NCBI RefSeq assembly: GCF_022669015.1
Contig: NZ_JAKKSL010000001.1
Location: 850,059-914,058 of the forward strand
Direction: 5' to 3'
DNA length: 64,000 nucleotides
Origin: Colwellia maritima
Lineage (GTDB): Bacteria > Pseudomonadota > Gammaproteobacteria > Enterobacterales > Alteromonadaceae
Shown here: positions 38,160 through 47,162 of the stretch, one piece after another
How the letters are laid out: every line of letters starts with the position of its first letter
How positions within the stretch are numbered: the stretch's first letter is position 1
Program-made: the position numbers and the translations under genes
Notes under the pieces: model-generated
Databases searched by the model: none
Seen by the model: the letters and a program-made list of their open reading frames with translations, nothing else
Told to the model about the DNA's origin: nothing

Positions 38160-38996
38160 ATGTTTAAACTTTCTTTTAAAACAATCTTACTAAGTTCTAC
38201 CTTACTTGCGGCATCGTTTGTTAGTTATGCTGAAAACATGCATAGTGCATGGAATAAGTTAGTAAATCAAAACGTCGTCGCTATTAATAATGGCCACAGC
38301 ACGGCAGTAAACTATGTTGCTATGCAGGCGCAACACAGCGAATTAACAACGTATTTAAAGATGTTGTCAGCCGTAAGCCAAAATGAATTTGACGGTTCGG
38401 GAAAAACAAAACAACTGGCTTTTTTAATTAACGCTTATAACGCATGGACAGTGGAGCTGATTGTCACTAACCTTTCTGAAGACGGTTCAGGTCTTAAATC
38501 AATAAAAGATTTAGGGGGCTTTTTTAGCTCACCATGGAGTAAAAAATTTATTCCATTATTAGGTGAAACACTTAGCTTAGACAATATAGAGCATGACTTA
38601 ATTCGTGGCGCGATTGATGACAAGAGTGAGTCAAAGTACAACGACCCACGTATTCATTTTGCAGTAAACTGTGCCAGTATTGGTTGTCCTGCACTTCGTG
38701 CAGAGGCGTATACTGCGGCACAGTTAGAAAGCCAATTAGAAGATCAAACTATTCGTTTTTTGTCTGATACAACACGTAATATAGCTGAAGGTAATTTATT
38801 AAGTGTATCGTCAATATTCAAATGGTATGGCGATGATTTTGAAAAAACGTTTAGAAATGGGCATACTTTACAGCAGTTTTTTCTACAATATCCAGAGGCG
38901 CTTAAGTTAACCGCAACGCAAAAAGAAGCACTTCAAATAGGCGAAATGAAAATTAAATTTTTAGATTACAATTGGAATTTAAATGCCCATCACTAA
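38160..38996 (+). CDS. Secreted DUF547 protein
   Basis: ATG 38160 follows the flavoprotein stop by 1 bp and gives a signal peptide ending 'SFVSYAEN'. The mature part is a DUF547 domain with 'QLAFLINAYNAWTVELIV', 'LSLDNIEHDLIRG', 'DPRIHFAVNCASIGCPAL' and 'VSSIFKWYGDDF'. The conserved His and paired Cys ('NCASIGCP') hint at a catalytic or metal role, but the family has no defined activity. The gene overlaps ynjB by 14 bp, so it is part of the same unit. Confidence 0.85.
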   Translation: MFKLSFKTILLSSTLLAASFVSYAENMHSAWNKLVNQNVVAINNGHSTAVNYVAMQAQHSELTTYLKMLSAVSQNEFDGSGKTKQLAFLINAYNAWTVELIVTNLSEDGSGLKSIKDLGGFFSSPWSKKFIPLLGETLSLDNIEHDLIRGAIDDKSESKYNDPRIHFAVNCASIGCPALRAEAYTAAQLESQLEDQTIRFLSDTTRNIAEGNLLSVSSIFKWYGDDFEKTFRNGHTLQQFFLQYPEALKLTATQKEALQIGEMKIKFLDYNWNLNAHH

Positions 38997-40265
38997 GTGT
39001 TGGAAACTCTTGGCGCAGTATCGTTTTCGTTGCGCCATGTTTTGCATGGCGTTTATCCCCATGATTAGTATCAGTGGTGCGGCTAATGCTGAGCAACAAT
39101 CGCGTTGGCAAATTATTGAAGAAAAAGCTAAAAATCACTATGTATACTTTAACGCGTGGGGCGGAGACGCACAAATTAATGCCTATATTCAATGGGTTGC
39201 TGCGCAGGTTAAATCCAAATACGATATTACCTTAATTCATGTAAAACTAAGTGATACCGGCGAAGCTGTAAGTAGAGTGCTTGCAGAGAAGTCTGCCAAT
39301 AATAATCAACAAGGTAGTGTTGATTTAATCTGGATAAACGGCGCAAACTTTGCCGCCATGAGTGAGCACGGATTACTTTTAAAGCAGTGGGCAAATAAAT
39401 TACCTAATTTTGCTTTTACCGACCCGAGTAATAATCCTACCGTTAATTTTGATTTTGGGCTACCAACACAAGGAATGGAAGCACCGTGGGGACAAGCATC
39501 ACTGACCTTTTATTACGACAGTCTTGCCATTGATGGTTCAGTCAATAACATACTACCCAGAACACTTCAGGAATTATTACGTTGGAGTAGACATAATCCA
39601 GGACGCTTTAGTTATCCTAAACCCCCTGATTTTTTAGGCATGAGCTTTTTAAAATACGTATTGGTTGTATTACATCAGCAAAGTGATGAAACAGTTAAAG
39701 CGCAATTAAAGCAAACAGCTACAGCCAAAAATACAGCGCAAGTGCTAAACCCATTATGGCATTTTTTAAATAAGCTGCACCCAACACTTTGGCGCAATGG
39801 CGAACATTTTATGCAAAGTGGCTCACAAATGCGCCGCTTAATTGATGATACCGAGTTAAGTTTGGCCTTTACTTTTTCAGCACCCAAGCAGTACCTGCTG
39901 CGGTTAACCGTTTTGATTTACCTAAAAGTATTCGCAGTTATGCGATGAATGATGGTAGCTTAAGTAACACGCATTTTGTGGCTATTCCTTATAATTCAAG
40001 CCATCAACAGGCAGCACAGGTGGTTGCCAACTTTTTACTGAGTCCATTAGCGCAGTCTTATAAACAAAAACCTGATATTTGGGGAGACACAACGGTTTTG
40101 ATCTCTTCAACTTTATCTCCTGCGCAACAAACTTTATTTAAAAGCGCTAAACAACACCCAAGCGCACTACCGTTTGACAGTATTAAACAAACGTTGAGTG
40201 AACCACATCCCAGTTGGGTTAATGCCATTATGCAAGGGTGGCAATCCCGTTATGGGGCAAGGTAA
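38983..40265 (+). CDS. ynjB: ABC transporter substrate-binding protein, YnjB-like (frame broken once)
   Basis: The protein is the periplasmic binding component of the YnjBCD transporter, a relative of thiamine/iron-type binding proteins. A signal peptide ends near 'SISGAANAEQ'. Characteristic segments are 'VYFNAWGGDAQINAYIQW', 'VDLIWINGANFAAMSEHGLL' and 'MEAPWGQASLTFYYDS'. The first frame ends at 39948; inserting one base at the AA of 39886-39887 gives 'AVPAAVNRFDLPKSIRSYAM' and joins the frame to 40265. The restored length is about 427 residues, like E. coli YnjB. The transported compound is not known. Its stop overlaps the permease start as TAATG. Confidence 0.85.
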
Positions 40266-42013
40266 TGAGTATATTTGCTAAAAAAGTAGGTGTCTCATCA
40301 AATACGATGAACGATAATCTTGATATATTTACTCGTTTTGTTAAATATAGTCCCCATTTTTTATTGGCTATACTCATGCTACCTGTCTGCGGTGGTTTAA
40401 TGAGTGTTTTGCTACCTGCTTTTGGTTATGCCCCTGCACTTGAGCAAACAACCATTGGATTACAAGGATTTATGGCGCTTTGGCAAACACCTGGTTTAGC
40501 CCAAATGATTTTATTAAGTGTTGTCACTGGTTTATTAAGTACATTGTGCGCTTTTGTTATTACGTTATTAATTCTAGGTGCTTTTTTTAACAGTCAGTGG
40601 CTCAACCATATTCAACGTTTACTGAGTCCTATTTTAGTTATACCCCATGCAGCTGCGGCGATTGCTGTCGGTTTTTTAATTGCGCCTTCTGGTATGCTTT
40701 CAAGGTTATTATCACCTTGGCTTAGCGGTCGGGAATTTGCGCCTGCAGGTATCTTACCGCATGATCCGTACGGTATTAGTATAATTTTAGGATTAACACT
40801 AAAAGAGTTACCCTTTTTATTATTAATGGCATTAAGCGTATTAGCACAACCCGAGTTTGGCAAGACTTTGCGTCAACAACATAAAGTAGCCTTAAATTTG
40901 GGTTATTGTCCGATGACCGCTTTTTTTAAAGTTATCTTGCCAAGTATTTACCCACTATTACGTTTACCTATTTTAGCCGTGCTTGCTTATGCCAGTGCCA
41001 GTGTTGAAATGCCATTGATTTTAGGACCCAATACACCATCAACGCTTGCTGTTGCTATTATGCATTGGTTTAACGATGTTGATTTGAATTTACGACTACA
41101 GGCTTCAGCCGGTGCGATATTGCAACTTGCACTAACCAGTGGGCTACTTTTACTATGGCTTATGGGGGAGAAAATAGTAAAAGCATTTTTTTGTGATTCA
41201 CTGACTAATGGCAAGCGTGATTATGGCGATGTTTTTTGGCAAAAAATCACAACAATACTGACGGTTTGTGTTATTGCTTTTATCTTGCTAGCACTTGTGG
41301 GTTTAATGATGTGGTCGGTGGCAGGTTTCTGGCGCTTTCCCGCTTTACTGCCAGAACAGCTTACGTTACTTCATGTTAAAAGTGCTTTAGCACAAATGGG
41401 CAATCCGATATTTAACACCCTGTCTATTGGCTTCGTTGCAACGATCTCAGCTATTATTCTGACGTTGTTATGTTTAGAGGCTGAGCAATTAAGCGCTAAG
41501 CCGTTATCTAATGTGACTAACTTAATTATATATTTACCGTTGTTGGTACCGAGCATTGCCTTTTTATTTGGTCTTGTATGGGTACAACAACTGATGCATA
41601 TTCAATCTTCTTTCTTTAATATGGTTTTTTCGCATTTGCTGTTTGTATTACCCTATGTTTTTTTATCACTCGCCAGTAGTTATCGGCGCTTAGACCCAAG
41701 GTTTGCGCAAGTTGGTGCAAGTTTAGGGACTACACCGTTTAACGTATTTTTAAAGATAAAACTCCCTCAGTTATTTGCGCCTATTTTAGTCGCAGTGGCA
41801 TTGGGGTTGGCAATAAGCTTTGGACAATATTTGCCAACGCTTTTAGTCGGAGGAGGTCGTATAACCACGATAACAACTGAAGCCGTTACTTTAGCTAATG
41901 GCGCAAGTCGGCGTACGAGTGCTGTTTATGGCATTATGCAGATGGTATTACCTTTGCTTGGTTTTATCTTGGCTTGGATATTACCGAAGTACTTCTTTAA
42001 AAGTGCCCACTAG
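40265..42013 (+). CDS. ynjC: ABC transporter permease, YnjC-like (two fused permease domains)
   Basis: The protein has about 582 residues and some 12 transmembrane helices in two repeats, each with a binding-protein-dependent-transport EAA-type loop: 'LNLGYCPMTAFFKVILPSI' in the first half and 'ASLGTTPFNVFLKIKLPQL' in the second. A fused permease is typical of YnjC, although this one is somewhat longer than the E. coli protein. ATG 40265 overlaps the ynjB stop; a start at 40238 is open but lies inside ynjB. It moves the substrate bound by YnjB across the inner membrane, powered by YnjD. Confidence 0.88.
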   Translation: MSIFAKKVGVSSNTMNDNLDIFTRFVKYSPHFLLAILMLPVCGGLMSVLLPAFGYAPALEQTTIGLQGFMALWQTPGLAQMILLSVVTGLLSTLCAFVITLLILGAFFNSQWLNHIQRLLSPILVIPHAAAAIAVGFLIAPSGMLSRLLSPWLSGREFAPAGILPHDPYGISIILGLTLKELPFLLLMALSVLAQPEFGKTLRQQHKVALNLGYCPMTAFFKVILPSIYPLLRLPILAVLAYASASVEMPLILGPNTPSTLAVAIMHWFNDVDLNLRLQASAGAILQLALTSGLLLLWLMGEKIVKAFFCDSLTNGKRDYGDVFWQKITTILTVCVIAFILLALVGLMMWSVAGFWRFPALLPEQLTLLHVKSALAQMGNPIFNTLSIGFVATISAIILTLLCLEAEQLSAKPLSNVTNLIIYLPLLVPSIAFLFGLVWVQQLMHIQSSFFNMVFSHLLFVLPYVFLSLASSYRRLDPRFAQVGASLGTTPFNVFLKIKLPQLFAPILVAVALGLAISFGQYLPTLLVGGGRITTITTEAVTLANGASRRTSAVYGIMQMVLPLLGFILAWILPKYFFKSAH

Positions 42014-42080
42014 GGCCTGTTGAACTTTGCTGATTATTTAATTCGAACAAAATTTAAACATGAAAGGTCAACAGGCCTTA
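42011..42080. repeat. MITE-like imperfect palindrome between ynjC and ynjD
   Basis: AGGGCCTGTTGAACTTT at 42012-42028 is inverted as AAAGGTCAACAGGCCTT at 42063-42079 with two mismatches in 17 bp and a 34-bp AT-rich centre. The dinucleotide TA flanks both ends. Size, terminal inverted repeats and TA borders are like a very small miniature element of the IS630/Tc1 kind. It separates two genes that usually abut in ynj operons. The element could instead be an intra-operon RNA hairpin. Confidence 0.5.
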
Positions 42081-42109
42081 ATGAAACGAATATTGCTAAA
42101 GGTATTGAA

Positions 42110-42757
42110 ATGCAACCTTGTTTACAAATAAAAAATTTACAGTTATATCGGCAAAATACGCAGCTACTTAGTTTGAATGAGCAAGTTAATGGTGGTGAAA
42201 TTCTTACTATTATGGGCCCGTCAGGCAGTGGTAAATCAAGTTTACTCAATTGGATAGCGGGCACATTAACTAAGGATTTTAACGCAACGGGTGAGCTATG
42301 GCTGAACGGGCAATCTATTAATAATTTACCTGCACATTTACGTCATATTGGGGTGCTATATCAAGATCCCTTATTATTTTCACACTTATCTGTGAGTGAT
42401 AATGTTGCCTTTGCTATACCTAAGGAAAAGGCGGGTAAAAAAGAGCGTTTTGAAAAAGTTGAGCAGGCGCTTGAGAGCGTCGGTTTAAAAGGCGTGGGTA
42501 ATCGCCATCCTGATAACCTTTCTGGTGGGCAACAAGCACGCGTCGCTTTATTACGTATGCTATTAAGCAAGCCTAAAGCAATTTTACTGGATGAACCCTT
42601 CAGTAAACTCGATACAGAATTAAGGGTTGCTACTCGCCAATTAGTGTTTAATCTGATTCGAGATCATAAGCTTCCTGCTATTATGGTTAGCCATGATCAC
42701 AGTGATGCTGATGAGGCAAACGGCAAAGTTATTTCGCTACACTCAGGAGGTAAATAG
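42110..42757 (+). CDS. ynjD: ABC transporter ATP-binding protein, YnjD-like
   Basis: The protein of about 215 residues has Walker A 'GPSGSGKSSLLNWIAG', Q-loop 'GVLYQDPLLFSHLSVSDNV', signature 'NLSGGQQARVALLR', Walker B 'AILLDEPFSKLD' and the switch histidine in 'IMVSHDHSDADEA'. The frame is open from 42020, but the ATG at 42110, with AAAGG upstream and normal YnjD spacing to the first strand, is preferred; the region before it contains an inverted-repeat element. It energises the YnjBCD importer. ynjF starts 1 bp after its stop. Confidence 0.9.
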   Translation: MQPCLQIKNLQLYRQNTQLLSLNEQVNGGEILTIMGPSGSGKSSLLNWIAGTLTKDFNATGELWLNGQSINNLPAHLRHIGVLYQDPLLFSHLSVSDNVAFAIPKEKAGKKERFEKVEQALESVGLKGVGNRHPDNLSGGQQARVALLRMLLSKPKAILLDEPFSKLDTELRVATRQLVFNLIRDHKLPAIMVSHDHSDADEANGKVISLHSGGK

Positions 42758-42758
42758 C

Positions 42759-43418
42759 ATGTTAGATAAATTCATAACTCCGGTTATTAAACCCTTATTA
42801 ACCCCGCCGATAGTGTTATTGAATAAGCGTGGTGTAACAGCAAATCAACTGACACTCGTGGGATTTTCTATCGGTTTACTTGCTGTACCGTTACTTGCGT
42901 TTCAGTACTGGTATGCCGCCCTTGCCGCTATTATTTTAAACCGTGTTATCGATGGGCTTGACGGTGCATTGGCTCGTTACGCTAATAACAGTACAAGTGC
43001 AGGTGGGTTTCTTGATATTACCCTCGATTTTTTATTTTATGCGGCTATTCCGTTTGGCTTTATCTTAGCAAACCCTGAACAAAATGCTGTTGCGGGTTCT
43101 TTTTTATTGGCTGCGTTTATTGGCACAGGGTCAAGTTTTTTGGCTTTTGCTATCGCCGCAGAAAAATTTAACTTGGAAAAACCACAATTTAAATATAAAA
43201 GCTTCTACTACTTAAATGGTTTAACTGAAGGGACTGAAACTATTGCCTTTTTTGTGGCTTTTTGTCTTTGGCCACAATATTTTTCTGCATTGGCGACCGT
43301 ATTCGCTATTGCCTGTGTAATAACGATTGTAACGCGTATTTATGGTGGCTATCATACGTTAAAACAGCAAGAAGCTAATATATTAACTACTAAAGATGAG
43401 ATGGTGAAAAATGACTAA
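42759..43418 (+). CDS. ynjF: CDP-alcohol phosphatidyltransferase, YnjF-like
   Basis: This 219-residue membrane enzyme has the CDP-alcohol phosphotransferase motif D-x2-DG-x2-AR-x8-G-x3-D-x3-D: it reads 'DGLDGALARYANNS' and continues 'GGFLDITLD'. Six transmembrane helices are likely. Such enzymes transfer a phosphatidyl or related group from a CDP-alcohol to a second alcohol; the substrate pair for YnjF is not known. A perfect AGGAGG lies 8 bp upstream of ATG 42759. It follows ynjD as in E. coli and overlaps the hydroxylase gene by 8 bp. Confidence 0.9.
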   Translation: MLDKFITPVIKPLLTPPIVLLNKRGVTANQLTLVGFSIGLLAVPLLAFQYWYAALAAIILNRVIDGLDGALARYANNSTSAGGFLDITLDFLFYAAIPFGFILANPEQNAVAGSFLLAAFIGTGSSFLAFAIAAEKFNLEKPQFKYKSFYYLNGLTEGTETIAFFVAFCLWPQYFSALATVFAIACVITIVTRIYGGYHTLKQQEANILTTKDEMVKND

Positions 43419-44202
43419 CGAACTTGGGTGGCGTTTAGGCTGTTTTTTCACTATATTGGTTGTCATGATGTTACTGGAATGGCAACATCCTGCTCGAAAA
43501 TCTGTCATTAAAAATAGTACACGATGGATTGCCAATTTTGGCCTAGTTATTGTTTCATCCCTTGTTGTTAGATTAACCGTGCCTATTGGTCTTACGGCAG
43601 TAGCACTCTATAATCAACAGCACAATATTGGCTTATTTAACCTATTTTTGTTACCTAGCGTTATCGAAATCATCCTAAGTTTGTTTTTACTCGATATCCT
43701 TATTTATTGGCAGCATAGGTTGTTTCATAAGGTGCCTTTTTTGTGGCGCTTTCACCGAGTACATCACGCAGATGTACATGTAGATAGCAGCACGGGACTT
43801 AGATTTCATCCTATTGAAATAGTGCTTAGTGTTCTGATTAAACTACTTGCTGTCACGGCATTTGGTGTACCTGCTATTGCAGTGCTTATATTTGAAATTA
43901 CTTTAAACGGTTTGGCATTGTTTAATCATGCCAATATTCGTTTACCCAACGTGATAGAAAAACCACTGCGCTTGATATTAATGACGCAAATATTGCATCG
44001 TATTCATCACAGCCAAGTTGTCAGTGAAACTAACTCAAATTATGGTTTTAGTGTCATTTGGTGGGATAAGTTATTTGGTAGTTATAAAGATAAGGCTCAA
44101 AAGCGGGATAGTGAATTAGATATCGGGTTAACTGAATACCCTCCAGTAAAGGATAATGCTAAGCTTTGGCGTTTACTTACTATGCCGTTTGAAAATAAAT
44201 AA
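43411..44202 (+). CDS. Sterol desaturase / fatty acid hydroxylase family protein
   Basis: The 263-residue integral membrane protein carries the three histidine clusters of the di-iron fatty-acid-hydroxylase family: 'YWQHRLFHKVPFLW', 'RFHRVHHADVHVD' and 'ILHRIHHSQV'. Four or more transmembrane helices surround them. Members hydroxylate or desaturate sterols, fatty acids or membrane lipids using oxygen; bacterial members include hydroxylases of ornithine lipid. It overlaps ynjF by 8 bp, so it is in the same unit, and a lipid substrate made with YnjF is an attractive but unproven idea. No electron donor gene is adjacent except the flavoprotein upstream. Confidence 0.85.
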   Translation: MTNELGWRLGCFFTILVVMMLLEWQHPARKSVIKNSTRWIANFGLVIVSSLVVRLTVPIGLTAVALYNQQHNIGLFNLFLLPSVIEIILSLFLLDILIYWQHRLFHKVPFLWRFHRVHHADVHVDSSTGLRFHPIEIVLSVLIKLLAVTAFGVPAIAVLIFEITLNGLALFNHANIRLPNVIEKPLRLILMTQILHRIHHSQVVSETNSNYGFSVIWWDKLFGSYKDKAQKRDSELDIGLTEYPPVKDNAKLWRLLTMPFENK

Positions 44203-44262
44203 AGCTCAAAAAGCATTCCTCTTGGGAAATACGTTGACCATTTAATGCTTTTAATGCTTTTA

Positions 44263-44285
44263 ATGTGTAATATTATAATACACAT
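44263..44285. promoter_or_regulatory. Palindromic site upstream of the PAS-GGDEF gene
   Basis: ATGTGTA and TACACAT form a perfect 7-bp inverted repeat around a 9-base AT centre. Two and a half copies of the 9-bp unit TAATGCTTT precede it. It lies 115 bp before the ATG at 44400 and could be an operator; no regulator is assigned. Confidence 0.4.
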
Positions 44286-44399
44286 ATGGATATGCTAGGT
44301 AGTTCTTCGCGATAATAACCGGTGGTGTTATTTCATGAACTCGAATTCATTAGCTGTAAGGTGGGGTGTTCTATAGCTTCCACTGTAGGTAGACGAAGT

Positions 44400-45722
44400 A
44401 TGAAAAAAACTACAAAAGAAATTGATTTAACAGGTGGTACTGCGCCTGATTATTTACTATTAACTTCTGTGCTTACTCATCTTCCTGAAGCTGTTTATCT
44501 TATTGATCCTGAGTCCTCCAATATTTTATATGCAAATAAAATGGCTTATGAATCTGTGGAGATGACGGAAGCCGAAATTATTAATCACTCGGTTTTGAGC
44601 CTGCAAGACTCTGTTTTTAATCAGCCTCATTGGAGTGAAATTGCTGAAGTTATCTCGCAATCAAAAAAGCCCTATGTATTTTTAGGGCATCATCAACGTA
44701 AAGGAGGTCGTTCTTTTCCCGTCGAAATTCGCACTTCTAATGTATATTATGAGGGGAAGCATTTCTTCCTATCAGTTGCTCGTGATATTAGCCATCGACA
44801 AATGAGAGACAAGGAAATGGAGGCGCATAAGCATAGTTTATGGTACGCCCTCTATGAAGCCTCAGATGGTATCTGGGAATGGGATATTGAGAATGATAGT
44901 CTTTATGTCAGCCCAAAACTAATGCAAATGCGAGGTTATGGTCCAGAAGAAGATGCATCAAAGGTTGATTTTTGGGTAGATGGTATTCACCCTGATGATA
45001 AAAATAGAGTACTCGCTGTAATGCAAGAGCATTTGCAAGGACGTACTGATAAATTTGAAGCTAAATACCGTTTAAGAAACCGAGTCGGCCACTATATTTG
45101 GGTTGATGATAGAGGAAAAGTGAGTAAAAGAGATGCACAAGGTGCCCGACTGCTGTAGTTCGGCATGGTGCAGAACGTGACTGATCAAGTTGCTTTACAA
45201 GAAAGGTTAGAAAACCAAGCGGCACGAGACGAGCTTACCGGGGCGTTTAATCGTAGGGTTTGTCATGAGATTTTGGAGCAACAAATTGCGACTTCCCGCA
45301 TTAATGGTGAGCCATTTGCCGTTGTTTTTGTTGATATAGATTATTTTAAAGCCATCAATGATCAATATGGGCATAGAGTGGGTGATATTGTTTTGCAGGC
45401 TTTTGTTAGTAAAATGGAGGAGCACCTTAGAGAAAATGACCTGTTATTTCGTTGGGGTGGGGAAGAATTTCTCGTACTTTTACCCGACCTAGATGAAGCG
45501 AAACAATATCGAGTGGCTGAAAAGTTATGTAAAACCATTGAAAGGAATCGCATTACACTCGCTGATCAAACTGAAATCACGTTAACAGTGAGTATGGGAG
45601 TTTCAACTTATCCTGCTCATGGTTCAACAAGAGACCAACTAATAGAAAAAGCTGATATTGCAATGTATAGGGCAAAAGCTAATGGGAGAAATCGGGTTGA
45701 GCTATATAGCGATAGCGAATAA
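44400..45722 (+). CDS. PAS-PAS-GGDEF diguanylate cyclase (in-frame break at 45156)
   Basis: The protein has two PAS domains (from 'DYLLLTSVLTHLPEAVYLID' and from 'YALYEASDGIWEWDIENDSL'), a PAC end, then a GGDEF domain with the active site 'FRWGGEEFLVLLPD' and 'DELTGAFNRR'. It should make cyclic di-GMP; no RxxD inhibition site is obvious. A TAG at 45156-45158 interrupts it in the same frame, but the other frame between reads 'RPTAVVGMVQNVTD', the expected PAC segment. One base missing near 45143-45148 and one extra C at 45159-45162 would explain the stop without a real mutation. ATG 44400 is preferred over a GTG at 44322. The restored length is about 440 residues. Confidence 0.83.
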
Positions 45723-45747
45723 ATATCAAAGCGATAGCGAATAAATA
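45708..45747. repeat. 18-bp direct duplication spanning the diguanylate cyclase stop codon
   Basis: AGCGATAGCGAATAAATA occurs at 45708-45725 and again at 45730-45747. The first copy encodes the terminal Ser-Asp-Ser-Glu and the stop codon of the GGDEF protein, and the second lies just downstream. It looks like a local replication slippage event. Confidence 0.7.
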
Positions 45748-45785
45748 ATCGGTAACGCCTGTCCTTAACGCATTTTATCTGCGTA

Positions 45786-45989
45786 TTAAACTTGGATATT
45801 TATATTTTTACCAATATTTCCTACTGGGCTGCTTGAGCTACTAGCCGGAGCTGCACTTTCAATTAATTGTAACGCCATTTTACCTTCTGCTTCTGCAAGT
45901 TCTTTTGCTTTAACTGCAACGCTGAGTATTGTTCCATTACCGCTATTGGCAGGAGCAAAACTCGATGCATTATTAATATTGATAGACAT
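45786..45989 (-). CDS. Small YjfB-like putative motility protein
   Basis: The 67-residue product has a central amphipathic helix ('ILSVAVKAKELAEAEGKMALQLIESA') and the terminal 'GNIGKNINIQV' that resembles the 'GxxLGxNINxxV' end of YjfB-type putative motility proteins. A Ser/Ala linker lies between. It has no signal peptide. It is divergent from the DUF5610 gene and next to a diguanylate cyclase, in keeping with a surface-lifestyle context. The function of the family is not established. Confidence 0.65.
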   Translation of the reverse strand: MSININNASSFAPANSGNGTILSVAVKAKELAEAEGKMALQLIESAAPASSSSSPVGNIGKNINIQV

Positions 45990-46173
45990 TAGGGTTCTCC
46001 GATATTCGAGGTAAATAAATAATAGTACGTAAACATGTTGTCGGCAAGTTTACTTAAAGCTTTAACCCCACTATTCTAAGTTTAGTAAAAGTAAATTTAA
46101 TTAGCTTAGGATACTCCTTAAGTTATGCTTCGCGTAGCCGATATAAAGGTATGCTTCGATAAAAAGAGATAAT

Positions 46174-46803
46174 ATGATGAGTTCATCAATAAATGCTAAC
46201 GGTACTTATAGTCAAGATATACGGACATCGACAAAGGCACTAGATAAGGTAGATGCACCCTCCTCAGAACAGAAAGCAGCGGAGCTTACAAATGAGCAAA
46301 CAACAGCGAAAGTGCAAGACCCTATTTCTGTTACCAATAAACAGCAATTAAATGCTGCAATTATTGAGTCATCGTTAAAATTCAATACAACCATTGGTGA
46401 TCAGCCGCTGTCATTGTTATTAAAAACAGCTTTACAGGGAATAAATGAAGCGCTTAAGGGCACAGAGGTTGAGACTAGCATTGAAGAGGTTTATGAGTCA
46501 GGCGTAGATTTCAGCCCTGAAGCAACGGCAGAGCGAATTGTTTCTTTTAGTACTCAGTTCTTTGGCTCGTATCGAGATCAGCACCCAGAAATAGCTGAAG
46601 ATGAAGCATTAAGCGCTTTTGTGGATATTATTAGCGGAGGTATAGATCAAGGATTTGGCGAAGCCAAAGATATACTCTCAGGCTTAAAAGTATTAGAGGG
46701 AGAAATTGGCGATACTATTGATAAAACTTATACATTAGTTCAAGAAGGGTTACAGTCTTTTGTCGAATCTTTTGATAAAAAAGAGGAAGAACCTGCACAG
46801 TAA
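46174..46803 (+). CDS. DUF5610 domain protein
   Basis: The 209-residue soluble, acidic protein has a low-complexity Ser/Thr-rich N-terminus and then a helical domain with 'LLLKTALQGINEAL', 'FSPEATAERIVSFSTQFF', 'FVDIISGGIDQGFGEAKDIL' and 'IDKTYTLVQEGLQSF', matching DUF5610. The role is unknown; relatives occur near flagellar or motility genes. Either of two adjacent ATG codons (46174, 46177) may start it. An AAGAGA site lies upstream. Divergent to the YjfB-like gene. Confidence 0.75.
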   Translation: MMSSSINANGTYSQDIRTSTKALDKVDAPSSEQKAAELTNEQTTAKVQDPISVTNKQQLNAAIIESSLKFNTTIGDQPLSLLLKTALQGINEALKGTEVETSIEEVYESGVDFSPEATAERIVSFSTQFFGSYRDQHPEIAEDEALSAFVDIISGGIDQGFGEAKDILSGLKVLEGEIGDTIDKTYTLVQEGLQSFVESFDKKEEEPAQ

Positions 46804-46874
46804 GGGCTAGAATTTGTTCATAGTCATTTATACAATATAATACAGTGTAAATATTAACTAAAAGTGAGCTGATT

Positions 46875-47045
46875 TTGTCTGAAAAAACAATTAAATTTGA
46901 ATTTGAAAAACATAATAAAAATAGTATTCGTTATAAAGAAGTCCCCGAAAATGGTATGCCACCAGTTTTAGGCTCTATCTATGTACAAAAATGGTTTGCA
47001 GGCGATAGTAAGAATATTGAAGTAACCATTAAAACAGAAAACTAA
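46875..47045 (+). CDS. Small conserved-looking hypothetical protein (56 residues, TTG start)
   Basis: A 57-codon frame from TTG 46875 to TAA 47043-47045 encodes a protein that begins 'SEKTIKFEFEKHNKNSIRYK', continues 'EVPENGMPPVLGSIYVQKWF' and ends 'AGDSKNIEVTIKTEN'. Its amphipathic strand pattern, balanced charge and lack of alternative use of the region argue for real coding. No ATG is available in frame before residue 28. It lies 70 bp after the DUF5610 gene. It resembles short proteins of unknown function seen in marine gammaproteobacteria, from memory only. Confidence 0.65.
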   Translation: MSEKTIKFEFEKHNKNSIRYKEVPENGMPPVLGSIYVQKWFAGDSKNIEVTIKTEN

Positions 47046-47162
47046 TATCTGTAATTTAGCTAACCAGAATGTAGACTAGTATTTTTTGTTCCTTTGTTGA
47101 ATGAGAATTGTTGTATACTAGCCTCCAAATCAATTAAAACTTTTTACACTATAGGAAATTTT

